Shown: positions 10,015-22,323, numbered from the stretch's first letter. The stretch: 64,000 bases of DNA from Galeopsis tetrahit (GCA_963675135.1 OY776125.1:24230565-24294564), one strand, 5' to 3'. The notes: generated by a model not told the origin, from the sequence alone. Translations and numbers: made by a program.

Positions 10015-12300
10015 TCGTCTTCTCCTCCCATCTACGTACACAATTCATCTTCTTAAGGTGGGTGTTCTAAGAGAATGGGTGTCCTAATAAATCTCACATG
10101 TGCATATACTCGTGCCCTTTAGTTTATGCATATCTATAACTAAATGAAATACCATATAACATGATAATATCACTCCTCACAATTAATTTAATTATTTGAT
10201 TATAAAAAAATAAAATAAAATTCCTCAAATTTAATTTATCGTCTTTCCAATCATATCATATCATATCATATAATATATATTTGCAAACCTATTTTGTGAC
10301 ACATGTCACAATCTCCTTAATCTATCTCAACCTCCTTTTCTTTAAATTACTCCATTTCAAATTTTCTGTATTCTCCTTCATTCACTCTCTTTTTCAACTT
10401 TAATTCTAGGAGTTATGTTCTAAATTTTAATGTGTGCCTTTAATGATTAGGATTTACTTACATTTTAATTTATTTTCAATTTTACCTTTAATCTTCTAAG
10501 CTCCTCCCAACCCTCTTCCATTCTGTCGTCGTGGTAATTAAGCGTGTCAATGGTGAGTTAATTTCTAATTTTAATTCGTACAATTTCTAGATCGTTATAC
10601 TTTTTTTAGATTCTTCTTCCTTTTCTTCAGTCTTATAGAGATGTGTGAATTGTTATCCTTTCATCCTCTCGAATCCTCTCAACTCTCTCCCACCACTGCT
10701 TCACTCCGCCAAGAATTTCATTGTTTATTATTTAATATTTTCAGATTACTTATTTCGTGATGATTATGATTATTTCCATAATATCACCGGTGAGTATCTA
10801 TTCTTTTGGCCTATAATTAATTTACACTTTTCTTAATACTCTGAATTTCTTTGTCATTTTCATCTTTCTTTCTATTTTTGTGGACCTTATGGTTTTTTAA
10901 GCGGTGAGACTCATTGTTGCGACAAATTGCAAGTTACATATTCTATCTTATGTAATACTTTGTTTTTCTATTTTGATGGAATAGTTCAAGTACATTTAGG
11001 TTGAAAACATAATTTAAACATTACTTTTCTACGAGTTTTATGTATGGGACGTAGGCATTTGATACAATGGTGGAAGACCAAAGAAGTAGGTTTAATAGTT
11101 TTGATCTATTAAGATTTATTTTTGTTTGAGTCTATTGTCACTTAAATATGAAGTAATTACCATTTACTTTTTCAGTTCTTGAGATGAAATTTGATCAACG
11201 AATTCTTTTTTTTTTTCATGTTTATGGAGAATAAAAAGAATGGTAGATCGCAGATATAAGATATTTATAAAATAGTTAAACAATGGAAATCAAAATAATC
11301 ATGTAGATGAGTATTGTTGGTTGTTCATTGAATTATTCCACATGGTTGTGCTTAAGAAAATGTGAATATACCCTAATAGTAAAAAATGAGAAATATTGTG
11401 GAGGATTGTTGTCTTGATAGTTGAAGATGAATAAAATAATTTTTAATAATAGGTGTGAACCACTAATAATACAATAAATATAAATATATATATATATATA
11501 TATATATTTATTGTATGAGCTAATCTAAATCACTCATTTTAGGGCTGATTGCCTGATTATGAGCCCGTTCATCCTAAAAAAAAGAACTTCAAGAGTGTAC
11601 CTGGTTACTTATTTTGTTTGATTTTGTTGAGTGATATATAGATAGTGACATCATTATTATTTTTAGGTGTTTTCTTTATTTTATTATTGTTTTATTTAAT
11701 ATATGATTTAATGTCTTTGTTTATCAAAAATATTTTTTACTTTTGTGCCTACTCGAAGACTATGTCTATGTTTAGGCATTGGTGGCCAATTACATTTTGG
11801 ATATTCAGTCATTTTATGTCTTCCTCATCTCTTCCCCCACCAATTTTATTTTAATTATTTTTCCATCACCTTTTAAACATTTTCTTATTTTCTTCTTCAG
11901 TAAAATAAATAAAATTTCATACCATTTATATTTAAAAGAATTATATAAAATATGTTTTGAAAAAAACATATTGTCAAGAAAGATTATAATGATTGAATTA
12001 AGTATTATAAAGATTTTAATTTATGTCAAATCAATATGTTTGATACGTGTGGTTTTGAGTAAGTTTTAAAAATTGATATTTAAATTCCGAAATAAAATAG
12101 GTGTAGGAACCTAAAATCCAAATCCAGGTGTTTAAATCCTAAAGTAAACATTGTTTTATTGTTTTTTTATACATATGATGTAATTTATATTGATACAACA
12201 TTTTATTTTTTATATTTGAATAGAATGATAAATTTATAAATATATACCTATTTTAACGATTACTTTTTTAATTAATAAATTAAAATGTATTATAAATTTA
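10015..12300. other. AT-rich spacer, possible Helitron body
   Basis: No supported coding gene. Around 10050-10160 a phrase including TTAAGGTGGGTGT and GCCCTTTAGTTTATG recurs at 22830-22880, a dispersed repeat. An (AT)n run lies near 11483-11508. ORFs at 10645, 11645 and 11779 are low-complexity and unrelated to known families by eye. The stretch ends in the Helitron-like 3' end at 12335, so part of it is likely that element's body. No TC-starting 5' end was found. Confidence 0.45.
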
Positions 12301-12304
12301 TTTT

Positions 12305-12335
12305 AACCCCGCGTAAAACGCGGGTCTTACACTAG
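12305..12335 (+). mobile_element. Helitron 3' terminus
   Basis: CCCGCGT-AAA-ACGCGGG forms a 7-bp GC-rich hairpin (12308-12324), then ten bases, then CTAG with T following at 12336. A short hairpin about ten bases before CTRR, with a T as the next base, is the standard plant Helitron 3' end. In this AT-rich context such a GC stem is unlikely by chance. The 5' end and length are unresolved, and no Rep/helicase ORF was seen, so it is non-autonomous. Confidence 0.72.
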
Positions 12336-12646
12336 TCTCAAATAAAAAAAAACCATCCCTCCCTCAGATGGCGCCGGTGATGGATGAACTTGCATCACAC
12401 CTCACTATTATTTTAATTATTTAATTTTCCTTGTAAAACATTCTAAGAAATTTGTTTTTTTACTTATATATTCTCATTATTACTTTTTTAGTTAAAAATT
12501 TTTATTGTCAGAAAATTGAGAATTAATAAGATCATTCGAAATGATTGACAATAATAAAATATATATTAAAAGATGTGAATTGAATTTTATTTTGGCTCAA
12601 ATGAACTCATTAAATTAATTAACTTTAATTTGAAAGGTAATAAATA

Positions 12647-14092
12647 GAGAAAATTGCACTTTTAGTCCTGTAGAAATTTTTTCGAATCACTTTTGGTCCC
12701 AATATTTGGAAATGGTCCTTTTTTCTGCACATTTGGTCCTGTATGATAATTCATTGGATGGAAACCGTTAACTGACTGACCAAAATAAATAAAAAATAAA
12801 AAATTAATAAAAATTAATATAATCTATATAACTTCTATAATGATATATATATAATACGGATATAACTAAAAAGTAAAAAATATTTTTAAAGCTAATAAAA
12901 AATAATATGAAAAATAAAAAAATCAATATTTTTTAATATGAAGAAATTTCACTAGGTTATATAATCTGAAATTAAAAAATTTTTTTTTTATAGAATCTGA
13001 ATATATATTTTTCGGACCCAAGAATTTGAATAAAATAAAAAATTACTGAAAAATAATTGAATGTAAATTCTGAAATTTAAATATTTATTGAATAAAATAT
13101 TTATATTAAAACTGAAATATATGCAAAAATACAAGTTCAAAAGTAAATTCTGAAGAAAAATAATTATTTGAATATAATTTGAAGATATAAAATATAATTT
13201 AAATAAAATCTGAATATTTAATAATTACCAAATAGAATTCAAAAAATTAATTACAAAATATTTAAAATGTAAATTAATTTATATTATATATTAAAACTAT
13301 ATTAAAACTAAAAGTCGTATACATTATTTATATTATATATTTATTATATATAATCAGTATTTGAATATAACATGAAGATACGAATTAAAATTTATATAAA
13401 ATCTGAATATTTAATATTTACCAAATAGCCTTAAAAAAAATTACCAAATAGAATTAAAAAATATTAATTATACTTGTTTAAAATGAAAATTCTGTAACAA
13501 TAATCTAAATTAAAAAAAACCCCATGATATATTGAGATATTACATAAAACAAAATATATATGCACATACCCTGTACCGTATCTCCCCCTCTTCCTCCCTT
13601 GCTCCTCTTCTAGCCGTCGGCCATGGAATTCGTCGTGGCTACCCACTTTTGCCCTATCTCAATGATAGGAATTAAAGCTCCTTGTCAATTTTAATTTTCG
13701 ATCTCTTCTCCATCTCAGATTCGCAAATTTTCATCATGATTTTTAATTAGCAATTTTTGACAGTTTTATTAACTTTAATTTTCTGATTTTTTTTGTGTTT
13801 GTGTTGTGTTGGTGTTTCGGGGTGTGCGGCAGCGGGTGACATGGAAAGCCGCCGGGAAATAATGAGGAGAAATGGTGATACGCTGCTGGAAAAAAAAAAC
13901 CCTGCTGTTAACGGAGCGTGCAGTTAACGGAGCGTGCAGCTCACCCACTACATTCTGTTACATATTTAACAGAAATATCATACAGGACCAAAAATGATGT
14001 AAAAAGGAGGCATTCTTACGGGACTAAAAGTGCAGGACCAAAAATGATGTAAAAAGGAGGCATTCTTACGGGACTAAAAGTGCAATTTTCCC
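12647..14092. mobile_element. Non-autonomous MULE-like element with short TIRs
   Basis: The ends are inverted repeats: AAAATTGCACTTTTAGTCC at the left (from about 12647) and its complement at the right (to 14092). The flanks TAATAAATA (12638-12646) and TAATATATA (14094-14102) resemble a 9-bp target duplication with one mismatch, offset by one base at the right, which points to a Mutator-like element. The interior is AT-rich and has no transposase. The 60-codon minus-strand ORF at 13464 is unconvincing. Class assignment is moderate because the TIR is short. Confidence 0.55.
13984..14083 (+). repeat. 50-bp tandem duplication at the MULE-like right end
   Basis: Two apparently identical 50-bp units, 13984-14033 and 14034-14083, each running from AGGACCAAAAATGATG to GGGACTAAAAGTGC. 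One end of the inverted repeat is thus present twice at the right side and once at the left. Confidence 0.9.
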
Positions 14093-14299
14093 GTAATATA
14101 TAAGTTTAATATAAATCAAGCATCTCAAATAAAAATTAAATTTAACAAACCAATTACATAGAAATAGAAGAAACTCGCGAAAATTTCAATCGAAAAACTT
14201 GAAAGAAAATTTAGTTCATAATAGCATAACATGCATAACAGCTGACATCCATTGCGGGTCTCTTCTCGCCATCACCTCTTTAATCATTATTATCTGTAA

Positions 14300-14640
14300 A
14301 ATTAATGTTAAATAAAGGGTGAATATATCATCACACTCATGTTTTTCTTTGTTATGAAATTTGCACAAAGATATTTCAAATACAAATGATAAAACAAGAC
14401 ATTAATTCAAAAATGCAATAAAATGAACAAGCAAGAACAAAAACATGATTTTACATGGTTCGATCCAATTGATCTACGTCTACGGAGGATAGAGACTCTC
14501 TCTACTAAACTTGAACAAATGTATAAATTACAAGTATTGCTCACAAAGGCAACTTGCTCTCTCTCACGAATTCAACTCACTTCAAAGAATATCACAAAAA
14601 TTAATAACATGTCAGTAATCTAATCTATGCACTAATTAAG
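14300..14640 (-). repeat. Probable LTR remnant
   Basis: The stretch includes TACATGGTTCGATCCAATTG followed by GATCTACGTCTACGG. That resembles the phrase for a junction near the end of many plant copia LTRs (compare the GTGGTTCGA...CTACATCCAC region at 61352-61380). No boundaries or target duplication were found. Confidence 0.3.
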
Positions 14641-14761
14641 TGGTGCATGTATTTATAGATTTTATTGGTATAAAACTCTGTTTGGTTTATGCGAGAAAAT
14701 AAAATGTAGGTTAGTTGGAGTGACAATTTTAAATATAAAATTATGTCGGTATTAATTTTGC

Positions 14762-15394
14762 TTAGTATATACTAGAAAATAAAAAGAGGGTTATTCCAAA
14801 ATTAGTGATAATTTTAAATTTTATTTGCCTGACCAAAAAAAAAAAATGTATATGGGATGAAAAAAATAAAATCATAATAGTTGACAAATTGTGTAATAGT
14901 AAATTACTTGGCGAGTTGGGAACAGCGCAAAATCCAGAAATGCACGTGTACTCGCAGTCATCATCACTCTTGCATTCATCTACTTCGACTGAAACGCCGT
15001 CATCAACACTTACACTTACACTTATACTCTGCAGTAAACTTCTTTTGGCTTCAACCATCTTTGTAGATGGCATAACTACAATATAATGTTGATCAATATA
15101 TAATTAATTAATTGGGAATTATTGGGACTATATATATATAAACAAAAACAAAGTAAAATAATTTATATACAAAATCCCAAGTTTATGATCAAAATTATAA
15201 ATCCAATTTGTACAATTTTTTAAATTATTTCTAGAAACCGAAACCATAAAAGAATTTTGTTTCATCTAAAAGTTCGGACATATAGAGAGATTGAGAATTA
15301 ATTCTTGTATATTAATTTCTAATAGAAACATACCTGCAGTTGAAATCAAGAAAAAGGCAATAAGAACCAAGTGTATAACTTTAACATTTGCCAT
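14762..15394 (-). CDS. Secreted four-cysteine peptide (defensin-like/late-nodulin-like), two exons
   Basis: Exon 1 is 15334-15394 (ATG at 15394) and exon 2 is 14762-15075. GT-AG borders flank a ~258-bp intron, and the split Val codon keeps frame. Predicted length is 124 residues. Residues 1-20 (MANVKVIHLVLIAFFLISTA) are a clear signal peptide, and the intron falls at its end, as in defensin-like and nodule-cysteine-rich genes. The mature part has an acidic linker (SVSVSVDDGVSVEVDE) and cysteines at 55, 61, 65 and 70: C-x5-C-x3-C-x4-C. That resembles the four-Cys late-nodulin/NCR pattern, although the middle spacing is short. The last ~45 residues are hydrophobic and unusual for such peptides, so the original stop may have been lost or a splice missed. 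Likely apoplastic. Target unknown. Confidence 0.62.
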
Positions 15395-15457
15395 TAATCT
15401 GTGCAGGCCAGGGTGTTGTGAATTAAGGAATGCAAGCATATATGGCTAGCTAGCTAG

Positions 15458-15475
15458 GTTTATATATATATATGA
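15458..15475 (-). promoter_or_regulatory. TATA-rich promoter of the Cys-rich peptide gene
   Basis: An alternating TATATATATA run on the minus strand lies about 65-80 bp upstream of the ATG at 15394. It is suitable for a TATA box with a short leader. Position is the only support. Confidence 0.4.
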
Positions 15476-15499
15476 CAGTACAGTTGATGCATGGTACGT

Positions 15500-15950
15500 T
15501 TAAGCACTACTAGCTAGCTTCAATATTAATAAAATATTTTTAATTATAAATATATCATGGTACGTGTTTAAGCACTACTTCAATATTAATTTTAATTATT
15601 CTTATAAACTAGCTAACTATTACTTTAATATAAACTAGCTAGCTGTTTACTTTAATTTAATTAAATTAGAAAATGGAATCAAATCTCCATCCAGTGATCA
15701 TCAAATCAAAACCCTAAATTGATTATCTCTTAACTATTACACTACCCAAACATGCTTATATTCTAAATTTGAATAGTTTAATTGATTTTTTTTTTTTTTT
15801 TTGATATTTGACTTTTTCGTCACCAATAAGAAAGTTTAGTGATCATCAATCATGGATTATCTTGATGCAATGGAATCACATTCTCCCAAACAATTGTGTA
15901 ATTACCATGATAAGCACTACTAATAAAAAAATTATTAAGTTAATTATATT
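15500..15950 (+). repeat. Copy of the dispersed local repeat
   Basis: This stretch matches, with gaps, 4420-5130, 17551-17790, 23327-23534 and the inverted copy at 51640-52210. Shared phrases are AGCACTACTTCAATATTAAT, GGAATCAAATCTCC, GTGATCATCAAATC and ATTGTGTAATTACCATG. It contains no ORF. Confidence 0.6.
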
Positions 15951-15959
15951 TAATTTTGT

Positions 15960-17541
15960 GAGGAAATATTTGTTTTAGTCCTTTAAGTTTGAATGATTCC
16001 AAAATAAATTCTTTAAGTTTTTAACTTTACAAAATACATCCTATATCTTACAAGCTATTAATTTTAGTCCTTTTTAAAATCTATTTTAGTCCTTTAAGTT
16101 TAAACTCCAATTTTAATAAAATTTAAGGTATAATTTATTCCTTCTAAACAGAAAATATTTTATTTAAATCTATTTTCTATTTTTCTGTTTTATTGAACAC
16201 TGATTTTATTTAAATCTGTATTCCAATTTTAATAAAATTTTATTTACAGAAAATTTTATTTCAATTTAAATCTGTAGTTAAACTCCAATATAAACAGAAA
16301 ATATTTTATTTAAAATTTAAAAAAAATACATCATTAAAATATTTTAAAAAAATACTGATTTTAATGTATTTTTTTTAAAACATCATTAAAATCTTAATTA
16401 TGCTCAAATTCTACCTAGCCATTTTCTCTAATTAATTAAATATATAAAAATTCAAAAATAAAAATATATACTAAAATCTAGAAAATTGAAAGAAAATTAT
16501 AAATATGTTTAAAAAAAAGGGACAACTCCAACTACCCGGTCATATTCTCTAAATGTAAATTATATGATTTATATAATAATTTATAATTTACATTTGGGGA
16601 ATATGACAGGGATTTAGAGTTTAAATTAATCTCGACTCGATTAGAACTCATTTTAGTTCGACTCATATAATTATCAAACAAGCTTAAATAAGAATTTCAA
16701 AACTTAATAAATGTACATTAAATTAATTTGAATGCGTTTTTATATGATTTAATATTATGTTTATCACAGTAATTACTTATAAAGTTTAGATTTAATTATA
16801 CTTGTGTTCAATTTAGTTCGGAAAATAATTTCTTGGATGGGAGGTCTACGGATACATAAAATCTCGTATAATCTCGTTCAATTTATTATATAAATCATAC
16901 TATAATTTACATTTGGGGAATATGAGAGGGGTAGTTATAGTTGTCCCTTTTTTTTAAAACATATTTATAATTTTCTTTCAATTTCTAAATTTTAGTATAT
17001 ATTTTTATTTTCAAATTTTTATATTTTTAATTAATTAGGGAAAATGGCTAGGTAGAATTTGAGCATAATTCAGATTTTAATGATATTTTTATTTAATTTA
17101 AAAAATATTTTAAATGATGTTTTAAAAAAAATACATTAAATCAGTATTTTTTTAAAAATATTTTAATGATGTATTTTTTTTTAAATTTTAAATAAAATAT
17201 TTTCGGTTTATATTGGAGTTTAACTACGGATTTAATTTGGAATAAAATTTTCTGTAAATAAAATTTTATTAAAATTGGAATACAGATTTAAATAAAATCA
17301 GTATTCAATAAAACAGAACAATAGAAAATAGATTTAAATAAAATATTTTCTGTTTAGAAGGAATAAATTATACCCTAAATTTTATTAAAATTGGAGTTTA
17401 AACTTAAAGGACTAAAATAGATTTTAAAAAGGACTAAAATTAATAGCTTGTAAGATATAGGATGTATTTTGTAAAGTTAAAAACTTAAAGGATTTATTTT
17501 GGAATCACTCAAACTTAAAGGACTAAAACAAATATTTCCTC
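15960..17541. mobile_element. Foldback MULE with long terminal inverted repeats
   Basis: The first ~600 bp (from GAGGAAATATTTGTTTTAGT at 15960) are repeated as the reverse complement ending at 17541, leaving a ~250-300-bp centre around 16620-16890. A perfect 9-bp direct duplication, TAATTTTGT, flanks it (15951-15959 and 17542-17550), the Mutator-superfamily signature. The uninterrupted sequence is preserved in a paralogous copy at 23327-23534, with a single TAATTTTGT at 23419-23427. No transposase ORF is present, so it must be mobilised in trans. A transcript would fold into a long hairpin. Confidence 0.85.
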
Positions 17542-17550
17542 TAATTTTGT

Positions 17551-17790
17551 TAACTATAAACCAGCTATATGAACCACATGCCGGTCTTAATTGCATGACC
17601 TGTCTACACATATATTTTAAGAAAATGTAATGAAACCAAATCTCCATCCAATGATCATCAACAATTCGATCTCCATCCAATGATCATCAAATTGTTGATT
17701 AATTTAATGGGTAATCTACTCAAACGTGCTTCCCACGTATTTTAATTCTAAATAGTTTAATACTTTCTCCGTTTTATAATAAGTGAAGTT
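17551..17790 (+). repeat. Dispersed local repeat, continuation after the foldback element
   Basis: This resumes the sequence interrupted at 15959. It matches 23428-23534 almost base for base through GAACCACATGCCGGTC and CTCCATCCAATGATCA. The later part also resembles 4670-4770 (TTTAATACT). Confidence 0.7.
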
Positions 17791-17846
17791 TTCATGAAAT
17801 TTACTGAAATTAAGAAAATTGAAATTAAGAAAGGGTATGTATTGAC

Positions 17847-18039
17847 TATTGGACCTATATTAGTAAATACACTCTCATTCTTATTTATTGTATAGGCCCA
17901 TCTTAGTTTCCTATGGGCTCTCTTATAAAGCCCATTAGGGTTAGGTTAGACCTAATTCTCTCTTGTATAAATACCCATTGTAAATCTCCTTTACAACTAA
18001 TCAAGAAATCATATTTCCAATATTGTTTATTTCTCTATA
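17847..18039 (+). repeat. 5' LTR of copia copy 2
   Basis: 193 bp. TATAAATA at 17966-17973 is a TATA box. It is identical by eye to 22324-22516. Compared with copy 1 it carries about eight extra bases near its 3' end. Confidence 0.95.
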
Positions 18040-18052
18040 TGGTATCATCGAG
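18040..18052 (+). promoter_or_regulatory. Primer binding site of copia copy 2
   Basis: TGGTATCATCGAG directly follows the LTR. Copy 1 has TGGTATCAGAGAG. The first eight bases match initiator tRNA-Met; the change after them would weaken priming. Confidence 0.8.
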
Positions 18053-18231
18053 TCATTTGGCTCACGCCTGATCCAAACCATAGTCGCCGCCGCCGCTACA
18101 AACCCTAGCCGCCGCCTTCGTCTCAGAAGCGCCGCCGCCGCCTTCATTTCCGACGCGCCGCCGTCGCCATCCGTCTTACGCCGCCCTCTTCTTTGCTGCA
18201 CCTCCCATCTCTCCGCTGCTCCACTCAACCA

Positions 18232-21200
18232 ATGGCCGCTCCTCCTACATCGCCGGCGCCAATCACCTTCAAAGGACTCGCAAATATGTCCCTGAAGCTC
18301 AACTCCACCAACTATGGTGCTTGGTCCTTCCAACTTCGCCTTCTCCTCACTGGACACAACCTCCTAGGCTATGTCTTGGGCACACATCCATGCCCCTCGT
18401 CCACATCCCCAGCCGCCGACGGCACCACCAACACCACCGTCACCGTTCCCAATCCTGCACACGACCTGTGGGTGTGTCAGGACAACCTCATTTTCTCAGC
18501 CATGGTCGGATCTATGTCCCCGGACCTAATACCCTTTGTTGCTTCGTCAAAAACCTCTTGCGAAGCCTGGAAAATGCTTGAGAGCATGTATGGAAAGCCC
18601 TCGCGAGGTCGCATTCTTGCCCTCAAAACCAAGTTTCGCTCTCTGTCCAAAGGTGCTCGCCCGGTCTCCGACTTCCTCATGGAAGTTCGCTCTGTAGTCG
18701 ACGAGCTTGCTCTCCTCGGCATTTCCTCTGATGCCGAGGACGTCACTCTCCAAGTCCTCACTGGCCTTGACGAATCTTACAATGACATAGCCAATGCCAT
18801 CCAAGCTCGCGAACAGCCCATCACCTTTGCTGAGCTCTGCGACAAACTCCTCAGCGCCGAGGTTCAAATTGCCTCGCGACCATCCTCAGCCGTAATGCCT
18901 GCATCTGCACTTACTGCTGGTACACGTCATCATCGCTCCTCGCGACCAGACACGAGGGCTAAAACTTTTGATACTCGCCCTCGCCAATCCTTGCCAAGAC
19001 CCTATCTTGGCACATGCCAATACTGTCGAGCACCGGGCCACACTGCTCGCACCTGCCCTGAAATTCCTTCTTCACCCTCGCCTCCTGCCTCCTCCACAGG
19101 TCCTCGCCGCCCGCATGGGCAGTTCCCACCATCTTCCCGTCTGAATCGAACAGCTGATCGCCCGACCTACTCGGCTCACTCAGCCTTCTCGGCACATCCT
19201 GCCGAGCACTGGATCCTTGACTCTGGCGCTTCTCATCACATCACCAACGACCTCGCCAACCTCTCCCTTCACTCGCCCTTCGCTGGGTCTGACAATGTAG
19301 AAATTGGTGATGGTAAAGGTTTACGCATATCGCACACTGGCTCTATGCACTTTCCTCAACTTAAGTCTCTCCGTTTTTCGAATGTCCTGGTCGTCCCACA
19401 CATCTCGAAAAACTTGATTTCAGTGTCCAGTCTCTGTCGTGATAATAATGTTAACATTGTTTTTGATCGCTCTTCCTTTCAGGTACAGGATGGTCACTCG
19501 GGGAGCATTCTCCTCGTTGGGAGTCGTATCAATAATTTATATGTCTGGCCGGCACAAATGTCCATCACCCCTCCACAAGCCTTCACCACTCAACACCTCA
19601 CGACGACCACCTGGCATGCCCGCCTTGGCCATCCATCAACAAAAATACTTGCTCACACTCTCTCTACACTTAGCCTATCCAGTGCACCTTCCAAACACTT
19701 CAATTGTAACTCATGCTCATGTATCAAGAGTCACAAACTACCATTTTATGATTCAAGCATTATATCTACTAAACCACTTGATGTTATCTTTTCTGATGTT
19801 TGGTCGTCGCCTATTCTATCTCCTGACAATCTAAAATACTATGTGTTATTCGTTGATCACTTCAGCAAATATGTATGGGTGTACCCCCTAAAAAGGAAAT
19901 CGGATGTTCTTTCCACTTTTATCACATTCAAAGCCCTTGTTGAAAACAACTTCCAAAACACGATCAAAACCTTTTACTCTGACAATGGGGGAGAGTTCAT
20001 TGCTCTTCGCCCCTTTCTTCAATCTCATGGCATTGCCCACCTTACCACCCCGCCTCACACCCCTGAACATAATGGCTTATCTGAACGTCGCCATCGCCAC
20101 GTGGTCGACACAGCCCTTGCCCTTCTTCACCATGCTTCCATGCCCCTTATCTATTGGCCCTATGCTGTCTGCTCGGCAGCCTATATCATAAATCGTCTTC
20201 CTAAAGTTAACCTCAACATGTTATCTTCTTATGAAAAGCTCACTTCTCGCCCACCCAATCTAGCCAAACTCCGCATATTTGGCTGTCTCTGCTATCCCTT
20301 ACTTCGCCCTTACACAAATCACAAACTTGATCCCCGCTCCACTCCATGTATCTTTATTGGATACTCGCCCACGCAAAGCGCCTACCTTTGCCTTGATCGC
20401 TCCTCAAACAGAATCTACACCTCGCGGCATGTTCAATTCGTTGAGCATACGTTCCCCTTTTCCACCCCCCTCCTCATCCATCTCCCTTGGCGACCTCCAT
20501 CTCCTCGCCACCCACCTCATCTGATTCCAACTCCTCGCCCATTCTTCTAGCACCTACACTACCCAACTCTACCACACCTGTCCTCGCCCCTGACCCAGTG
20601 CCGAACACGCCCCAGCCGAACACAACCGCACCTCAGCTCGCCACACCCCCACCTAACATCCCTGTGCCGACCAATGCTCCCCCACGACCTTCTGTACCTC
20701 GCATGGTTACTCGGGCTCAGAATCACGTGTTCAAACCTAATCCAAGGTATGGACTTACTTCCACTGTTGCTTCTGACATTGAACCAAGCTGTGTCTCCCA
20801 GGCACTCAAGAACGAAAATTGGCGAGCAGCCATGTCGGCTGAATTTGATGCCCTCCTTCAGAATGGCACTTGGGACTTAGTCCCACCCACTACATCTCAA
20901 AATGTGGTCGGCTCCAAGTGGGTGTTTCGTATTAAGCGAAAACCTGATGGCACCTTGGATAAATACAAGGCTCGTCTGGTCGCCAAAGGCTTTCATCAGC
21001 GACCAGGTGTTGACTTCACTGAAACATTCAGCCCCGTCGTCAAGCCCGCCACTGTGCGAACAGTCCTCAGCATTGCGGTTACCAACGACTGGCCTCTTCG
21101 CCAATTCGACGTCAACAACGCTTTCCTCCATGGAAAGCTCTCAGACACAGTCTTCATGGCTCAACCTCCGGGCTTCAAAGACAAGACCTTTCCCACTTAT

Positions 21201-22316
21201 GTCTGTCAACTTCGCAAATCCATCTATGGCCTGAAGCAGGCTCCTCGCACATGGTACTATGCTCTTCGCTCTTTCCTTGTAGACATTGGATTCATCCCCA
21301 CTCACTCTGATGAATCTCTGTTCGTCTACAACAACAATGGGGTGGTCGCCTACTTCCTTGTTTATGTCGACGACCTCATTCTGACGGGCAACTCCTCGCC
21401 CATGCTCGCCCGGGTGGCTGCCGACCTCAGTGCCAAATTCTCAGTCAAGGACCTTGGTCCTCTATCCTATTTCTTGGGAGTGGAAGTTCTTCGCTCTAAA
21501 ACTTCTTGCCTGCTCTCCCAACGCAAATACATCACTGATCTGCTCGCCCGATACAACATGATCGACTCCAAACCAGTCCAAACTCCACTATCCACCTCTG
21601 CCCGCCTTACTCTATCAGATGGCACCCCTCCCACTGACTCCACTCAGTATCGTCAAGTGCTCGGCAGCCTTCAGTATCTCCAGCTCACCAGACCTGACAT
21701 CGCCTTTGCCGTCCATAAGCTATCTCAGTTCATGCATGCACCCACCATCACTCACTGGAATGCTGTCAAGCGTCTACTCCGCTACCTCAATGGTTCAAGG
21801 GATGTCGGAATCAACATTACCCCATCCTCATCCTCCTCGCTCCACTGCTTCACGGATGCTGACTGGGCAGGCGACCATGATGATCGCACTTCCACGAGTG
21901 CTTATGTCGTCTTTTTGGGGGCCAATCCTATCTCATGGTCGTCCAAAAAGCAGAAGTCTGTTGCTCGCTCATCAACTGAGGCCGAATATAGAGCCATTGC
22001 CGCAGCGGCCTCTGAAGTGCAATGGCTAACATCCTTACTTCAAGAACTACACTTTCCTAATTCTCCGGTGCTAGTCATCTACTGTGACAACATTGGGGCC
22101 ACTTACTTATGCTCAAACCCTGTGTTTCACTCACGAATGAAACACATTGCCATCGACTTCCACTTTGTTCGTGACCTAGTCAAAACTGCTCGGCTCCGCA
22201 TCTCGCATGTCTCGACTGCCGACCAGCTTGCCGATGCCCTCACCAAACCTCTCTCCGGTGCTCGCCTTCAGCTCCTTATGACCAAGATTGGACTATCCTA
22301 TGGTACTCCATCTTGA
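18232..22316 (+). pseudogene. copia gag-pol, split by one frameshift
   Basis: ATG at 18232 (MAAPPTSPAPITFKG) is chosen because it aligns with copy 1; an in-frame ATG at 18193 lies in the leader. The first frame runs to 20550 and covers gag, zinc knuckle (CQYCRAPGHTARTC), protease DSGA and the whole integrase. The second frame continues to 22316 with RT (YVDD) and RNase H. The shift lies near 20465-20485, where copy 2 is four bases shorter than copy 1 around a C-rich run, in the linker between integrase and RT. A nearby 6-base insertion does not restore frame. Every catalytic motif is still intact on either side, so only this linker lesion separates it from an open polyprotein. A sequencing error in the C run is possible. 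Confidence 0.9.
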
Positions 22317-22323
22317 GGGGGCA

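Noticed and set aside
10645..12069. Short + strand ORFs between copia copy 1 and the Helitron end
   Set aside because: Phe/Ile/Leu-rich AT-driven translations without domains.
13464..13646. 60-codon minus ORF (MGSHDEFHGRRLEEEQGR)
   Set aside because: Lies inside the MULE-like element, no conserved pattern; could be a captured fragment but cannot be supported.
14423..14623. 66-codon ORF
   Set aside because: Overlaps an apparent LTR remnant; translation resembles no protein.
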